A stretch of 43,954 nucleotides of DNA from Chromatiales bacterium (GTDB lineage Bacteria; Pseudomonadota; Gammaproteobacteria; Thiohalospirales; Thiohalospiraceae), in assembly GCA_026982395.1 (NCBI GenBank), contig JALSHD010000175.1, forward strand, positions 1 to 43,954, read 5' to 3'. Below the pieces are notes generated by a model. That model made no database searches. It was not told where the DNA came from and worked only from the letters and a program-made list of their open reading frames with translations. Position 1 is the stretch's first letter. Every line of letters begins with the position of its first letter. Positions 7,912 through 16,761 of this stretch are shown here, piece after piece. Position numbers and translations under genes: made by a program.

Positions 7912-9729
7912 TTGGAAGAACAGGTCGGCAAGCTCTGGCACAGTTTTATTACCGGACGGACAACAACCGGCTACCCTCAGGCGGCCATATCTTTTTCGCA
8001 ATTGTCCCGTGGGCTAAGTATCTTCTATCGTGCAGCGGGGGGCGACCCCGCAAAAACCATGAGCTGCACAGATAAAAGACGACTGCGCACCCGGCGTGCC
8101 TGGCTGGTTCGTGTTGCGGGTACACAGCAACGTTTTTCAATGGCTTGGCAGGACGAGAAGGGAGTCTATTTTCCCGAGCAGATTGATCTGTTTTCCCAGA
8201 CAGAGCTCAACAAGACACTCTATTTCTGGCTTGCGGCAATGGCTGCACAGCTACCCCTTCATTTCGACTGGTTCCGGGACAACCAGATTGCAACCCGGAC
8301 ACTGCTGGACAGATATCCCGGATTCAGGGAACACTACAGAATGATGGCAGCTACTCTCGTTACGCAGCGGAAAAATCTGATATGTAAAACGGAGGCTGAG
8401 AAACGCAGGGAAAAAGTCATAATCCATGCGCTCAATCATCCGGTTGATTGCATAGAGTTTCCGGTAGCGGACAGAGACAGCCACCCGGTACCATTGTGGC
8501 TCTACCCGGCACTGTCAACTCAACATGTGACAGAAGAAAACGAGCAACCACTGCCAAATCAGAACACCGAAAAACAACAAACAGAAACTGTAACCGTACG
8601 CAAGCAGGCCAAACGGACAGACGACAGAAAAAAGACCGATGGACTACTGATATTCATCCCAGACAGCCTGTTCAGCTGGACCGAACATATCAATATGGAT
8701 CGCTCAGAGGACGATACCTTCGACGAAAACGCCGCATTCATCGCTCAGGATCTGGATGACCTGACTCTGGGAAACCGGGAAAATGGCATCGCATCACGAC
8801 TGAAAATCGATCTGGATCTGCCCTCCTCCGATGCGGATGATTTTCCCGTCGGCCCGGGCATCCGCCTGCCAGAATGGCACTACAAACGCCACAGTTATAT
8901 CACTCACTACTGCCAGCTCCAACCCCTGATCAGTGCGGATGCAGAACCGACCGAACTGCCAGTACATCTAAAACCGGTAGCAAGGCGGCTGAAAAGCCAG
9001 CTGGAGAGCTTCCGGCTGGGCAAGAACAGACTGAGACGACAGCTGTTTGGTGACGAGATCAATCTGGACTCCTGGCTGGAACACACTACCAGCGCCACAC
9101 AACAAGTGACAGGACAGAACTTTTTCAACCGCATCGACCAGCACCAACGGGATCTCTCAACCTTGATCCTTGCCGATTTGTCACTCTCCACCGAGGCTGC
9201 CATCGATAACGATACCCGGATTATCGATGTCATTCGTGACTCCCTGCTACAGTTTGGAGAGGCCATCCACACTCTGGACGACAATTTTGCCATGTACGGA
9301 TTCTCATCGGTGCGTAACAAAATGATCCGCTACCATATCCTGAAAAACTTTAACGAAAGCTATGACGATACAATCCGTGGCCGAATCCTGTCTGTCAAAC
9401 CCGGGTTCTATACCCGGCTCGGTGCTGCAATCCGGCAGTCAACCAGAATATTGGCCCGGCAGCCTTCAGAACATAAACTGCTACTCATCATCAGCGATGG
9501 CAAACCCAACGATATCGATCGTTACGAAGGACGCTACGGTATAGAGGACACCCGCAAGGCAGTGCAGGAGGCAAAAAGTGAAGGCCTCGCACCGTTCTGT
9601 ATTACGGTGGACAGTGATGCCAACAACTACCTGCCCTACCTGTTTGGCAACCGTGGCTACAGCGTGCTCCACAACAGCCTGAAACTGCCGCAGGTACTAC
9701 CCGAAATCTATCTTGGCCTCACCCAATAA
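7912..9729 (+). CDS. norD: Nitric oxide reductase activation protein NorD
   Basis: A 605-residue soluble protein needed to assemble active NOR together with the ATPase NorQ. The C-terminal third is a von Willebrand A domain with a metal-ion-dependent adhesion site: D-L-S-L-S-T (about 420), a Thr near 500 and S-D-G-K-P-N-D (about 527). The middle is a charged, poorly conserved linker. TTG at 7912 is used as start because GGAGGA lies 6 bases upstream. norQ follows after 23 bases. The pairing of a VWA protein with a MoxR-type AAA+ ATPase is the usual NorQ-NorD metal-insertion arrangement. Confidence 0.92.
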   Translation: MEEQVGKLWHSFITGRTTTGYPQAAISFSQLSRGLSIFYRAAGGDPAKTMSCTDKRRLRTRRAWLVRVAGTQQRFSMAWQDEKGVYFPEQIDLFSQTELNKTLYFWLAAMAAQLPLHFDWFRDNQIATRTLLDRYPGFREHYRMMAATLVTQRKNLICKTEAEKRREKVIIHALNHPVDCIEFPVADRDSHPVPLWLYPALSTQHVTEENEQPLPNQNTEKQQTETVTVRKQAKRTDDRKKTDGLLIFIPDSLFSWTEHINMDRSEDDTFDENAAFIAQDLDDLTLGNRENGIASRLKIDLDLPSSDADDFPVGPGIRLPEWHYKRHSYITHYCQLQPLISADAEPTELPVHLKPVARRLKSQLESFRLGKNRLRRQLFGDEINLDSWLEHTTSATQQVTGQNFFNRIDQHQRDLSTLILADLSLSTEAAIDNDTRIIDVIRDSLLQFGEAIHTLDDNFAMYGFSSVRNKMIRYHILKNFNESYDDTIRGRILSVKPGFYTRLGAAIRQSTRILARQPSEHKLLLIISDGKPNDIDRYEGRYGIEDTRKAVQEAKSEGLAPFCITVDSDANNYLPYLFGNRGYSVLHNSLKLPQVLPEIYLGLTQ

Positions 9730-9752
9730 ACGATGGCCCAAAGGAGGAAAAC

Positions 9753-10553
9753 ATGACCAGCAGCTGTTACTACCTGCCCCAAAACAACGAAATCGAGTTA
9801 TTTTGCTACGCCGCCGAACTGCAACTCCCGGTGCTGATCAAAGGGCCAACCGGATGCGGAAAAACCCGTTTTGTCGAACACATGGGAGAGAAGCTGAACC
9901 GGCCTGTTTACACCGTCGCCTGTCACGATGACCTTACCGCCGCTGATCTGATCGGACGCCACCTTATCAATTCAGAAGGCACCTACTGGCAGGATGGTCC
10001 GCTGACAAGAGCAGTACGCGAAGGCGGCATCTGCTACCTGGATGAGGTGGTGGAAGCACGCAAGGATACCACAGTAGTACTCCATCCCCTGGCGGACTAC
10101 CGTCGCGTCCTGCCACTGGATCGAACCGGCGAAACCATCCAGGCACACAAAAATTTCATGCTGGTGGTCTCCTATAACCCAGGCTACCAGAACCTGTTAA
10201 AAGGGATGAAACCCAGTACACGACAACGTTTCATCTCACTTCAGTTCAACTACCCTGAAGAGCAGCAAGAGACAGAAATCATCATGGCAGAAACAGGTAT
10301 CGACAGCAAAACCGCCCGGCACCTTGTCAGGCTTGGAAAAGAGATACGGCGCCTGAAAGATCACGATCTGCAGGAGATGGTCTCAACCCGGCTGCTGGTC
10401 TATGCAGCACTGCTAATCGAAAAAGGATTCCCCAAAAGAGACGCCTGCGTTCACTGCCTGGCAGAGTCGCTTACCGATGATGCTGAAACATTCCAAAGCC
10501 TTGTGCAGCTGATCAATCTGCACTTTCTGTCCGGCAAAGAGCAGGCCGCTTGA
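9753..10553 (+). CDS. norQ: MoxR-type AAA+ ATPase NorQ
   Basis: A 266-residue AAA+ ATPase that works with NorD to insert the non-haem iron FeB into NorB. The Walker A motif G-P-T-G-C-G-K-T is at 31-38 and Walker B is I-C-Y-L-D-E (about 92-97), followed by a sensor-1 region V-V-S-Y-N-P-G. An AAAGGAGG ribosome-binding site precedes the ATG. Its TGA overlaps the TTG start of the next gene by four bases (TTGA), so norE is translationally coupled. Confidence 0.94.
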   Translation: MTSSCYYLPQNNEIELFCYAAELQLPVLIKGPTGCGKTRFVEHMGEKLNRPVYTVACHDDLTAADLIGRHLINSEGTYWQDGPLTRAVREGGICYLDEVVEARKDTTVVLHPLADYRRVLPLDRTGETIQAHKNFMLVVSYNPGYQNLLKGMKPSTRQRFISLQFNYPEEQQETEIIMAETGIDSKTARHLVRLGKEIRRLKDHDLQEMVSTRLLVYAALLIEKGFPKRDACVHCLAESLTDDAETFQSLVQLINLHFLSGKEQAA

Positions 10554-11146
10554 GCAAACCGGCTACAATAGGAAAGCAATCAGTATCACCTTCCAGATAC
10601 ACACCTGGAAATCCCGCCGTGTGGGTATTCGTCCTCTCGGAAATGTCCGAGTTCGCCTTCTTCTTCACGGTTTTTCTGGTCGTCAAGCTGCTCCATCCTG
10701 AACTGTTCAGCACAGCTCCGGCACAGCTGAACACAAAAGCCGGGCTTGCCAATACACTACTGTTGATCACCAGCAGCTGGTTTGTCGCCAACGCGGTCAG
10801 GGCAGCCAGGTCCGCAAAACGGAAAAAAAGCATGGGCTGGTTGGCGCTCACAATTACAGCGGGACTGCTCTACTGCGCCATCAAATATCTGGAGTATCTC
10901 TGGAATGTTGAGCACGGAATCAGCACTCGCACCAATATTTTTTTCGCTCTCTACTACTACCTGGCATTCAATCACCTGCTGCATGTGCTGATCGGCATCT
11001 GCGTTATCGGCTGGGCACTGCTGCAAAGCTGGCTCGGATCGTATGACAGCGAAAACCTTGGTGGACTGGAGGGCGCAGCAACCTACTGGCACATGATTGA
11101 TCTGGTATGGATCCTTCTTTTTCCCATGCTCTATATAGTGGGGTGA
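10550..11146 (+). CDS. norE: Cytochrome oxidase subunit III-like protein NorE
   Basis: A 198-residue membrane protein of the haem-copper oxidase subunit III family with about five helices. Typical features are W-V-F-V-L-S-E-M-S-E-F (24-34), the central Y-L-E-Y block and H-x-L-H-V-L-I-G. NorE is not part of purified cNOR but raises its activity in Paracoccus and relatives. The start is TTG inside the norQ stop (TTGA), the only arrangement that keeps the conserved N-terminus. norF follows after 3 bases. Confidence 0.85.
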   Translation: MSKPATIGKQSVSPSRYTPGNPAVWVFVLSEMSEFAFFFTVFLVVKLLHPELFSTAPAQLNTKAGLANTLLLITSSWFVANAVRAARSAKRKKSMGWLALTITAGLLYCAIKYLEYLWNVEHGISTRTNIFFALYYYLAFNHLLHVLIGICVIGWALLQSWLGSYDSENLGGLEGAATYWHMIDLVWILLFPMLYIVG

Positions 11147-11149
11147 AAA

Positions 11150-11413
11150 TTGAACAATCTTACTCGAAACCCGTTAAACAGAGTATGGTTCATTCTGATC
11201 AGTTTAACCCTGCTTACGGCGGCAATTCCGGAAAACGATAGTTTAACAACCGCTTCTGCCGCTTTCATCAGCGTGCTTGTTATCATAAAGGGGCGTTTGA
11301 TAATCCGGGACTATATGGACATGAAAAAGGCACATCCAATACTCTATTGGTCCCTGGTTCTCTACATGGTTCTGTTTTCCATCGCCATGCTGGTGATTCC
11401 AGCAATTACGTAA
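11150..11413 (+). CDS. norF: Small membrane protein NorF (cytochrome oxidase subunit IV-like)
   Basis: An 87-residue protein with three predicted helices (about 11-27, 33-48 and 63-85). Its place after norE, its size, and the motif K-G-R-L-I-I-R-D-Y-M-D-M before a short loop and last helix match the NorF/prokaryotic cytochrome c oxidase subunit IV family. Start TTG at 11150 follows a GGGGTG stretch just after the norE stop. It probably helps NOR maturation or stability; it is not catalytic. Confidence 0.75.
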   Translation: MNNLTRNPLNRVWFILISLTLLTAAIPENDSLTTASAAFISVLVIIKGRLIIRDYMDMKKAHPILYWSLVLYMVLFSIAMLVIPAIT

Positions 11414-11568
11414 ACTAATCGCATGGCCACCAAATTTTCAGAGTGGAACAAAATACCGGCTATTTTTCCATCCGGATCAATAGATTTCAACCCAACAAGA
11501 GCAACCCGAAGTCCGACAAGCGAAATTCCTCACAGCTTCAAATCCTGAGCTACTTTTTTCCGGGAGGA

Positions 11569-12753
11569 TCAGGAATATTTATCCATCAAAATTTTCATTG
11601 ATTTTCTCAAGCGCTCAATGGCAACAGCAAGATCTTTGGTTTCATCATTTGAATTCACCTCTATCTTGCTATTGAGGTTGCCTTTGCTCATATTATGAGT
11701 CGCCATTGTCAAATAAACAATCGGGTTTGCTATAGAGCCAGCCAACACCAACGCAATAATTACTGTAATGACTATAGCAAGTAACGCGATCATGACGAAA
11801 ACATTCTTGAAACTTGTTACAGACTGATAGACGACTGAATTGGGAACCTTGTCAATCAGTGTTCCCAACAACACCTTACGCTCCCGATCTGCAAAAATCG
11901 GTGAGGTAGAGACCATAAAATCACCGATTTCAAGGGTTGCTGCCGAAGGGGAGTTCACTACCTTGGCAGCAAGTTCGGGCTCGTCTTTTACAAGACTATG
12001 ACCGGTATTTAAATCAGCGGGACTTCCCCAGGATTTTTCCGGCTCGATGTGAGCCTGATAAAACCCTTTGCTATCCACCATGGCCATGGTTTCCCCAAAA
12101 GCATTCGATCTGTTGATATCATCAAGGAATTTTGATGCCAGAACATTCAGAATCAACATGCCACGAAGGTTGTTATGATCATCATAAACGGGGGTCGCAT
12201 ATCTTATTGTTGGCCTGACCGGCTGTTCGACGACACCTTTTTCCCGATTAAGGTCAAGAGGAGATATCATGACCCCGCCATTTGTCATCGCGATGGTATC
12301 ATCAAAGTAGTAGCGCCCCTTCTTGTTTTGAAGCCTGTCATCTGCTACCACTTTGCTCATGCCGCGTATGCGGTCGACCCGAACAACCTCCATACCGGTA
12401 GTGTCCAGAAAGCGAATTTGGTGGTATATCTCCCTGTTTGCGGACAGACTCAAAAAATCCTGTGACAGACTCTTCCTGGCACTGGCGACAGCGTCCGGAC
12501 TTCCACTAGCCAACGCGCGGTAAAGATTTGTCACCGCTGACGAGTCACGAAGATAAAACAGATCCACATATACATTGCCAAGGAAACTCTCGATACTCGA
12601 TGCCAACGATTCGACTTTCGCCTTAAGTCTCTCCTCGCTGCTTTTTCCCAAAGCATTCGTTGTCGAGTACAGCCCATATCCACCAATCAACAATGCAGGT
12701 ATAAGCGCCACAATCAGTAACGAAAATATCAGTTTATTTCGGATTTTATCCAC
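11569..12753 (-). CDS. Cache-HAMP membrane receptor without output domain
   Basis: A 394-residue protein with an inner-membrane helix (about 8-28), a large periplasmic region (about 30-315) with features of a double Cache sensor (F-L-D-x-T-G-M-E-V-V-R-V-D near 115, P-V-Y-D-D near 190), a second helix (about 318-338) and a HAMP domain to about 385. It then simply ends: no methyl-accepting, kinase, GGDEF or other output follows. GTG at 12753 with GGGGAG five bases upstream is the likely start. It is the last gene of a three-gene unit with two Roadblock proteins, one fused to a small GTPase, so the HAMP may signal to those partners. The ligand is unknown. Confidence 0.75.
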   Translation of the reverse strand: MDKIRNKLIFSLLIVALIPALLIGGYGLYSTTNALGKSSEERLKAKVESLASSIESFLGNVYVDLFYLRDSSAVTNLYRALASGSPDAVASARKSLSQDFLSLSANREIYHQIRFLDTTGMEVVRVDRIRGMSKVVADDRLQNKKGRYYFDDTIAMTNGGVMISPLDLNREKGVVEQPVRPTIRYATPVYDDHNNLRGMLILNVLASKFLDDINRSNAFGETMAMVDSKGFYQAHIEPEKSWGSPADLNTGHSLVKDEPELAAKVVNSPSAATLEIGDFMVSTSPIFADRERKVLLGTLIDKVPNSVVYQSVTSFKNVFVMIALLAIVITVIIALVLAGSIANPIVYLTMATHNMSKGNLNSKIEVNSNDETKDLAVAIERLRKSMKILMDKYS

Positions 12754-12786
12754 TTTTCTCCCCTGTTTTTTCTAAAGTGGCGTGAT

Positions 12787-13428
12787 CTAGATTTTATTGA
12801 GAAGTGTCTCCAGCTCGTCGCGAAACTCCTGCCGGGATGCCTCATCATCAATATCCTCTGCCAGGATATCTACCAACACCGGCAGGTTTTTTCTGCTAGG
12901 TTCAAAAGAGCTTCTCCAGGTTTTTAGCGCTTCACCCATGGTAATTCTCGCTACCGGACCGATCTGTAACGTAAGAGACTCCAGTATTTCATTGAGGTAA
13001 GGCTTCAAACCGTGATCTATTTTCTGGTTTGTGGGACGCTGCATAGCCGGGGAAGCGGAAGGGGGAGGAGGCACAGGATCTTTCGGAGATTGGGAAGCGA
13101 GCTCTTCGCTTATTTGCGGAGCAGCTGATTTCACGGTCATGTGGATAAGCGCAAAATTGACATCTTTACCCGTCAACAGCAGGACAACAATACCCCCGTC
13201 AACGGGATACCCGAGGAGATAATTCTCCTCCATCTCGAAATAGATCTCATCATATGAACGCTTGACACTGGAAGCTCCCTTGAAGATCCGATCAGTGATT
13301 TTTCCAATTGAGGTAAGGTTCTCATTTAACAGAGAAGGGAAAGTGGTGGCCAGAACATCACCCTCTTTGACAATGCAGCCATGATACACGCCCCCAAGCG
13401 AACCAAGCTCTTCCAGAATATCTTTCAT
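12787..13428 (-). CDS. Roadblock/LC7-like protein with a C-terminal helical domain
   Basis: A 213-residue cytoplasmic protein. Residues 1-103 look like a diverged Roadblock/LC7 fold (opening M-K-D-I-L-E-E-L, then a G-C-I-V-K-E-G-D-V-L-A strand pair, a long helix, and strands around G-G-I-V-V-L-L-L-T). A proline-rich linker (about 120-132) leads to a helical C-terminal part with I-G-P-V-A-R-I-T-M-G-E-A (about 155-166), a motif also seen at the C-terminus of some bacterial Ser/Thr kinases and cyclases. ATG at 13428 overlaps the TGA of the GTPase gene (ATGA), so the two are translationally coupled; a GTG four codons upstream is possible. Function is inferred only from partners. Confidence 0.65.
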   Translation of the reverse strand: MKDILEELGSLGGVYHGCIVKEGDVLATTFPSLLNENLTSIGKITDRIFKGASSVKRSYDEIYFEMEENYLLGYPVDGGIVVLLLTGKDVNFALIHMTVKSAAPQISEELASQSPKDPVPPPPSASPAMQRPTNQKIDHGLKPYLNEILESLTLQIGPVARITMGEALKTWRSSFEPSRKNLPVLVDILAEDIDDEASRQEFRDELETLLNKI

Positions 13429-14603
13429 TTCCCACCCCACTGAAGCACATTGTCAATCTGCTGGTTCAGCATGCGAATGGAAATTTTTCCGCCCGAGACC
13501 ACACATAATGTCTGTTCATCTTCAAGATATAACGTCAGATTATCTTCTGTGGAACTTTTTAACGTAACACTTTTCAGCCCACCGAGATTGGAGGTTTTCT
13601 CAAAGGCTTTCGAAATTCCGGACAGAAAACTGATGAACTCATTGAGCTCCATCTCTTCGATTGAAGATGCCGTAATATCTCCCATCGAGCTAACCAGGGC
13701 AGCACTTTTTACCCCTTTGATATTTATCACCTCGTCCACAATGGATTCTTTCATAACAACCTTCTCCACATACTCCCCGTTTCCATCAAGGTTGTTATAT
13801 GTGCTGCTCTGCGTCCTTGATGCTGACATCAACCCGTTTTCACTGTCTGTCCGTTCAGCTTCCCTCACCTCTTCCCTTTTCGCGACTGTATCCTTTTTTC
13901 CAGGATTTGCTGTTAACTGAGGAACGATATCATGAACAGTAGGAACGCTCTGTTCATGATCGCGATTCAGACCATGCAATTGTGATGACGATATTTTTTT
14001 TGAAGGCCCCATATCAATTTCCTTTGGCAACTTATTTGCGAAACAGACAACCCGTTGCTCGCTGGAACAACTAACCCCCTGCAACAACACTCCAACAATC
14101 TGTAACACATCCCGCTCTTTTCTGGCATCAATCTGCGTCACAAAAGCGGAAATAGAACGCCTATTTAGCCAGACCCTGTAATCATTCAATGAAGGTGATG
14201 GACGAACATCTGCATGAGTAACGGCGATAACCAGTCTCTTGGTTGCAAGAAGATGCTTAACCTCCCTCAAATAGTGCATCAAATCCCTGAATGGATAGTT
14301 TCGTGCATTGTCGACGAAAATTGCCAAACCGATACAGTCTTTCGCTATATCATTCGCCAGGATATCCAACATAAATCCGAAGCGCCCCTGGCCAGGAGTT
14401 CCATACAAATGTACCTGCTCATCCTTCCCAATCTGAAGCACACCATTATCCATCGCAACGGTGGTTTTGGCTTTTCTCACTCCACTGTCATTTGAAACTT
14501 TTACATCACTGTCCCTGTATATCAGGTTACTGACAGAACGAATTGCGGTTGTTTTTCCGGCACCAACGGGTCCGGTAAATATGAGCTTGAAAGTCTTCAT
14601 CAT
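13425..14603 (-). CDS. Small GTPase fused to a Roadblock/LC7 domain
   Basis: A 392-residue fusion. Residues 1-175 form a small Ras-like GTPase of the SAR1/MglA-like bacterial type (COG2229-like): P-loop G-P-V-G-A-G-K-T-T (11-19), switch T-T-V-A-M-D (47-52), G3 as Y-G-T-P-G-Q-G-R-F (67-75, the family's variant of DxxG), G4 as T-H-A-D (129-132) instead of NKxD, and G5 near 160. A polar linker (about 180-285) leads to a Roadblock/LC7 domain (about 290-385, I-K-G-V-K-S-A-A-L-V-S-S). In Myxococcus and Streptomyces, GTPase and Roadblock regulator are separate proteins; here one chain holds both. Start ATG at 14603 or 14600. Confidence 0.75.
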   Translation of the reverse strand: MMKTFKLIFTGPVGAGKTTAIRSVSNLIYRDSDVKVSNDSGVRKAKTTVAMDNGVLQIGKDEQVHLYGTPGQGRFGFMLDILANDIAKDCIGLAIFVDNARNYPFRDLMHYLREVKHLLATKRLVIAVTHADVRPSPSLNDYRVWLNRRSISAFVTQIDARKERDVLQIVGVLLQGVSCSSEQRVVCFANKLPKEIDMGPSKKISSSQLHGLNRDHEQSVPTVHDIVPQLTANPGKKDTVAKREEVREAERTDSENGLMSASRTQSSTYNNLDGNGEYVEKVVMKESIVDEVINIKGVKSAALVSSMGDITASSIEEMELNEFISFLSGISKAFEKTSNLGGLKSVTLKSSTEDNLTLYLEDEQTLCVVSGGKISIRMLNQQIDNVLQWGGK

Positions 14604-15494
14604 CCTAGCTTTTCAGGATACTGCAACGAAGCCCCGCAGCCGCAAAAAATCTCCATTACGGGCTGTTTTATTCCCTTGAAGATGTATCAGAACAATTTAA
14701 CCGTTCCTGACAGAAAAACGGACGGACATTCAAAACAATAGAGTCAATTACTTGACGAAAATACCCTTTTTTCCATGAATCTCGCCCCGGATTTGAAACA
14801 GTTTAATTCTGATCGAAACCATCATTACCAGTTGAACTCCGGCCCAGACCTGCACGTCACCCCTATATACGGGTCACTGGTTCTGCCTTCAACATATTTT
14901 GCTATCCGCAGGAGAGAGTCTGACCAGCTGACTTTATTTCTCGTTATTTTAGAACCCTTATAAAAACAAAAAACCTGCCTGAAAATATTTACACAAAGCT
15001 AACATGGCATCCTTCCCCCGTCAAATACAACCAAACCATCTTTTATTTTTTAAAAAACATACGCCATACGCCAGTTTATTGATATTGATCAAATTTCCTT
15101 TCTTCCCTGTTCCTCTTGGCAACTCATTAACACCGCAGGGGAATATCATAGAATCGCCGTGTCCGGTACCATTTTCTGAAGCAGCGGGTCTGGCAGGATT
15201 CCGAACCATCAACCATTTGGGCCGTTGTCGGCACATCGCTCTCTGGAAGGGTGGTGAAATATCTTTTTCCATCATAAGGATAGCGTCTCCCGGTATCACC
15301 GTTGTGAATGAAAACCGGCGGCATCAATATCATGATCGTGGCAGCAACCTGCTGCGCATATCACCTGAAACGCTCTACACTTCTTTTCTCTGTTTTTCAG
15401 AAATGTCCGCTCTTGAAAAAACAGGTCACAGACAGAACTATAATTGGTATAGGAGAACACAAAGAGTTTCGCAAGTATCACGGGAGAATAAATC
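14604..15494. other. Long spacer, no gene recognised
   Basis: About 890 bases between divergent genes, AT-richer than its surroundings. It holds several open frames of 60-165 codons on both strands, but none has a convincing ribosome-binding site or recognisable protein motif. It must contain the promoter of the GTPase operon (leftward) and of the DksA-like gene (rightward). A possible -10 TATAAT at 15439-15444 has a -35-like TTGAAA 20 bases upstream, too far for a standard promoter. No tRNA or clear RNA fold was seen. Confidence 0.5.
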
Positions 15495-15884
15495 ATGTTG
15501 AGTTCAGCGCAGATCAACGAATTCAGGACTATTCTGGACAAACAATATCTGGAGCTGCGGAAAGAGATCCGGAAAATACTGCTGGAATCAGACAAGGAGC
15601 AATTTCAAAAACTCGCCGGCGAGGTTCACGACCTGGAGGAGCTTTCGGTTGCTGATTTACTGGTGGACCTGAACTATGCGGAAATCGACCACTTGCTCAA
15701 GGAGCTCCGGGAGGTGGAGGATGCGCTAAGACGGATCCGTGAAGGAAGATACGGTGTCTGCATCGATACCGGCGAACCTATCGAGCTGGAGCGCCTCAAG
15801 GCCTATCCAAGTGCCAAAAGGAGTGCGAGGGCGCAGGCCATCTATGAAAAAACCCATGCTGGAGAAACACACCCAAGCCTGTAG
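15495..15884 (+). CDS. DksA/TraR-family protein lacking zinc-finger cysteines
   Basis: A 129-residue protein with the DksA/TraR layout: a coiled coil (about 5-84) and a C-terminal globular region, G-R-Y-G-V-C-I-D-T-G-E-P-I then R-L-x-A-Y-P-S-A. The four zinc-binding cysteines of DksA are reduced to one (C89); the others are T92, S110 and A113. Cysteine-poor DksA paralogues such as DksA2 of Pseudomonas replace DksA when zinc is scarce, so it may bind RNA polymerase without metal. The acidic coiled-coil tip needed for DksA action is not obvious. ATG with GGGAGA upstream. It may instead be one of the small stress-linked TraR-like proteins. Confidence 0.75.
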   Translation: MLSSAQINEFRTILDKQYLELRKEIRKILLESDKEQFQKLAGEVHDLEELSVADLLVDLNYAEIDHLLKELREVEDALRRIREGRYGVCIDTGEPIELERLKAYPSAKRSARAQAIYEKTHAGETHPSL

Positions 15885-15980
15885 GATTTACGAGCCGCGA
15901 CAGCCTGCCTGAAATGTCGCCACAGATGTAGTGGTGGTTTGTAATCCTCCGGAATTTTTCCTGAAACAGGGCACCCCGTA

Positions 15981-16009
15981 CTTGAATAACTGTCCTCCAG
16001 TCTCCATAT
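15981..16009 (+). promoter_or_regulatory. Sigma-32 (heat-shock) promoter for hsp20
   Basis: CTTGAA (15981-15986) and CTCCATAT (16002-16009), 15 bases apart, match the sigma-32 consensus CTTGAAA-N11..16-CCCCATNT closely. It lies about 60 bases before the Hsp20 start, reading toward it. Confidence 0.7.
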
Positions 16010-16068
16010 AATACTTCCCATCAAGGGCACCATACCGATGGATGTGACTGAGTAAGGAGGATGCAGCC

Positions 16069-16581
16069 ATGACTGAGCAAACGAAACAAGTAGCAACTAC
16101 CGCCAGAAAAGCTAGCGTACCACGCACGGCCCCAGGCCATGTGTTGACTCCATTCGAAGAGATGGAGCGGATGTTCGAATCACTTGTCCCGCGTGGCTGG
16201 CTACGGCCGACACGCTGGGAGTGGCCCGAATGGAGTGAACTGACCGCGCCGTTCGAAGGCCGTATACCCAAAGTAAACGTTGTCGAGCGGGACGAGGATA
16301 TCCTGGTTAAAGCGGAGCTTCCCGGTGTAGACAAGAAAGATCTGGATATCTCCGTAACCGACAACACGCTGACTATCAAGGCCACCACCCATGAAGAGAC
16401 GGAAAAGGAGGAGGGTGAATATTACCGCCAGGAGATTGTTACCGGATCTTTTGCCCGGTCAATCCTGCTCCCCGCCGAGGTAGATGGTGACAAAGCCAAA
16501 GCCAGCTTCAGGGATGGCTTGCTGGAACTCACCATACCCAAAATGAAAAAGGCCAGGAGGCGCAAGATCGACGTAGCATAG
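16069..16581 (+). CDS. Small heat shock protein, Hsp20/alpha-crystallin family
   Basis: A 170-residue ATP-independent holdase chaperone that binds unfolding proteins in the cytoplasm. The alpha-crystallin domain spans about 65-155, with P-K-V-N-V-V-E at its start, A-E-L-P-G-V-D-K-K-D-L and the closing D-G-L-L-E-L-T-I-P-K motif. The N-terminal part carries P-F-E-E-M-E-R-M-F, usual for the group. Good ribosome-binding site (AAGGAGG). A sigma-32-type promoter lies upstream and a strong hairpin downstream, so it is probably a single-gene unit. Confidence 0.93.
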   Translation: MTEQTKQVATTARKASVPRTAPGHVLTPFEEMERMFESLVPRGWLRPTRWEWPEWSELTAPFEGRIPKVNVVERDEDILVKAELPGVDKKDLDISVTDNTLTIKATTHEETEKEEGEYYRQEIVTGSFARSILLPAEVDGDKAKASFRDGLLELTIPKMKKARRRKIDVA

Positions 16582-16601
16582 GTTACTCCAGGTGGAAAAA
16601 A

Positions 16602-16634
16602 GTGGCTGTGGCACGCTCCATGTGCCATAGCCAC
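16602..16634 (+). terminator. Hairpin after hsp20
   Basis: GTGGCTGTGGCAC (16602-16614) pairs with GTGCCATAGCCAC (16622-16634) with one imperfect pair. A long stem just after the hsp20 stop suits an mRNA 3' end, though no T run follows. Confidence 0.5.
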
Positions 16635-16761
16635 ACCTATAAGAGAGTATTCATAATTCTGTCTCATTTCTCCAAAAAGTGAAGAAACAGAGGCCACACA
16701 AAAAACCGGGGAGCAAAGCGACGTGTTTTTAGGTCAGGTTGACTTTCTTGTTAGCAATTTT

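Noticed and set aside
14775-15299. Small open frames in the long spacer before the DksA-like gene
   Set aside because: No ribosome-binding sites, no recognisable motifs, and competing frames of equal length on both strands.
15413-15444. TTGAAA...TATAAT as a sigma-70 promoter for the DksA-like gene
   Set aside because: The spacer is 20 bases, outside the range for a normal sigma-70 promoter.
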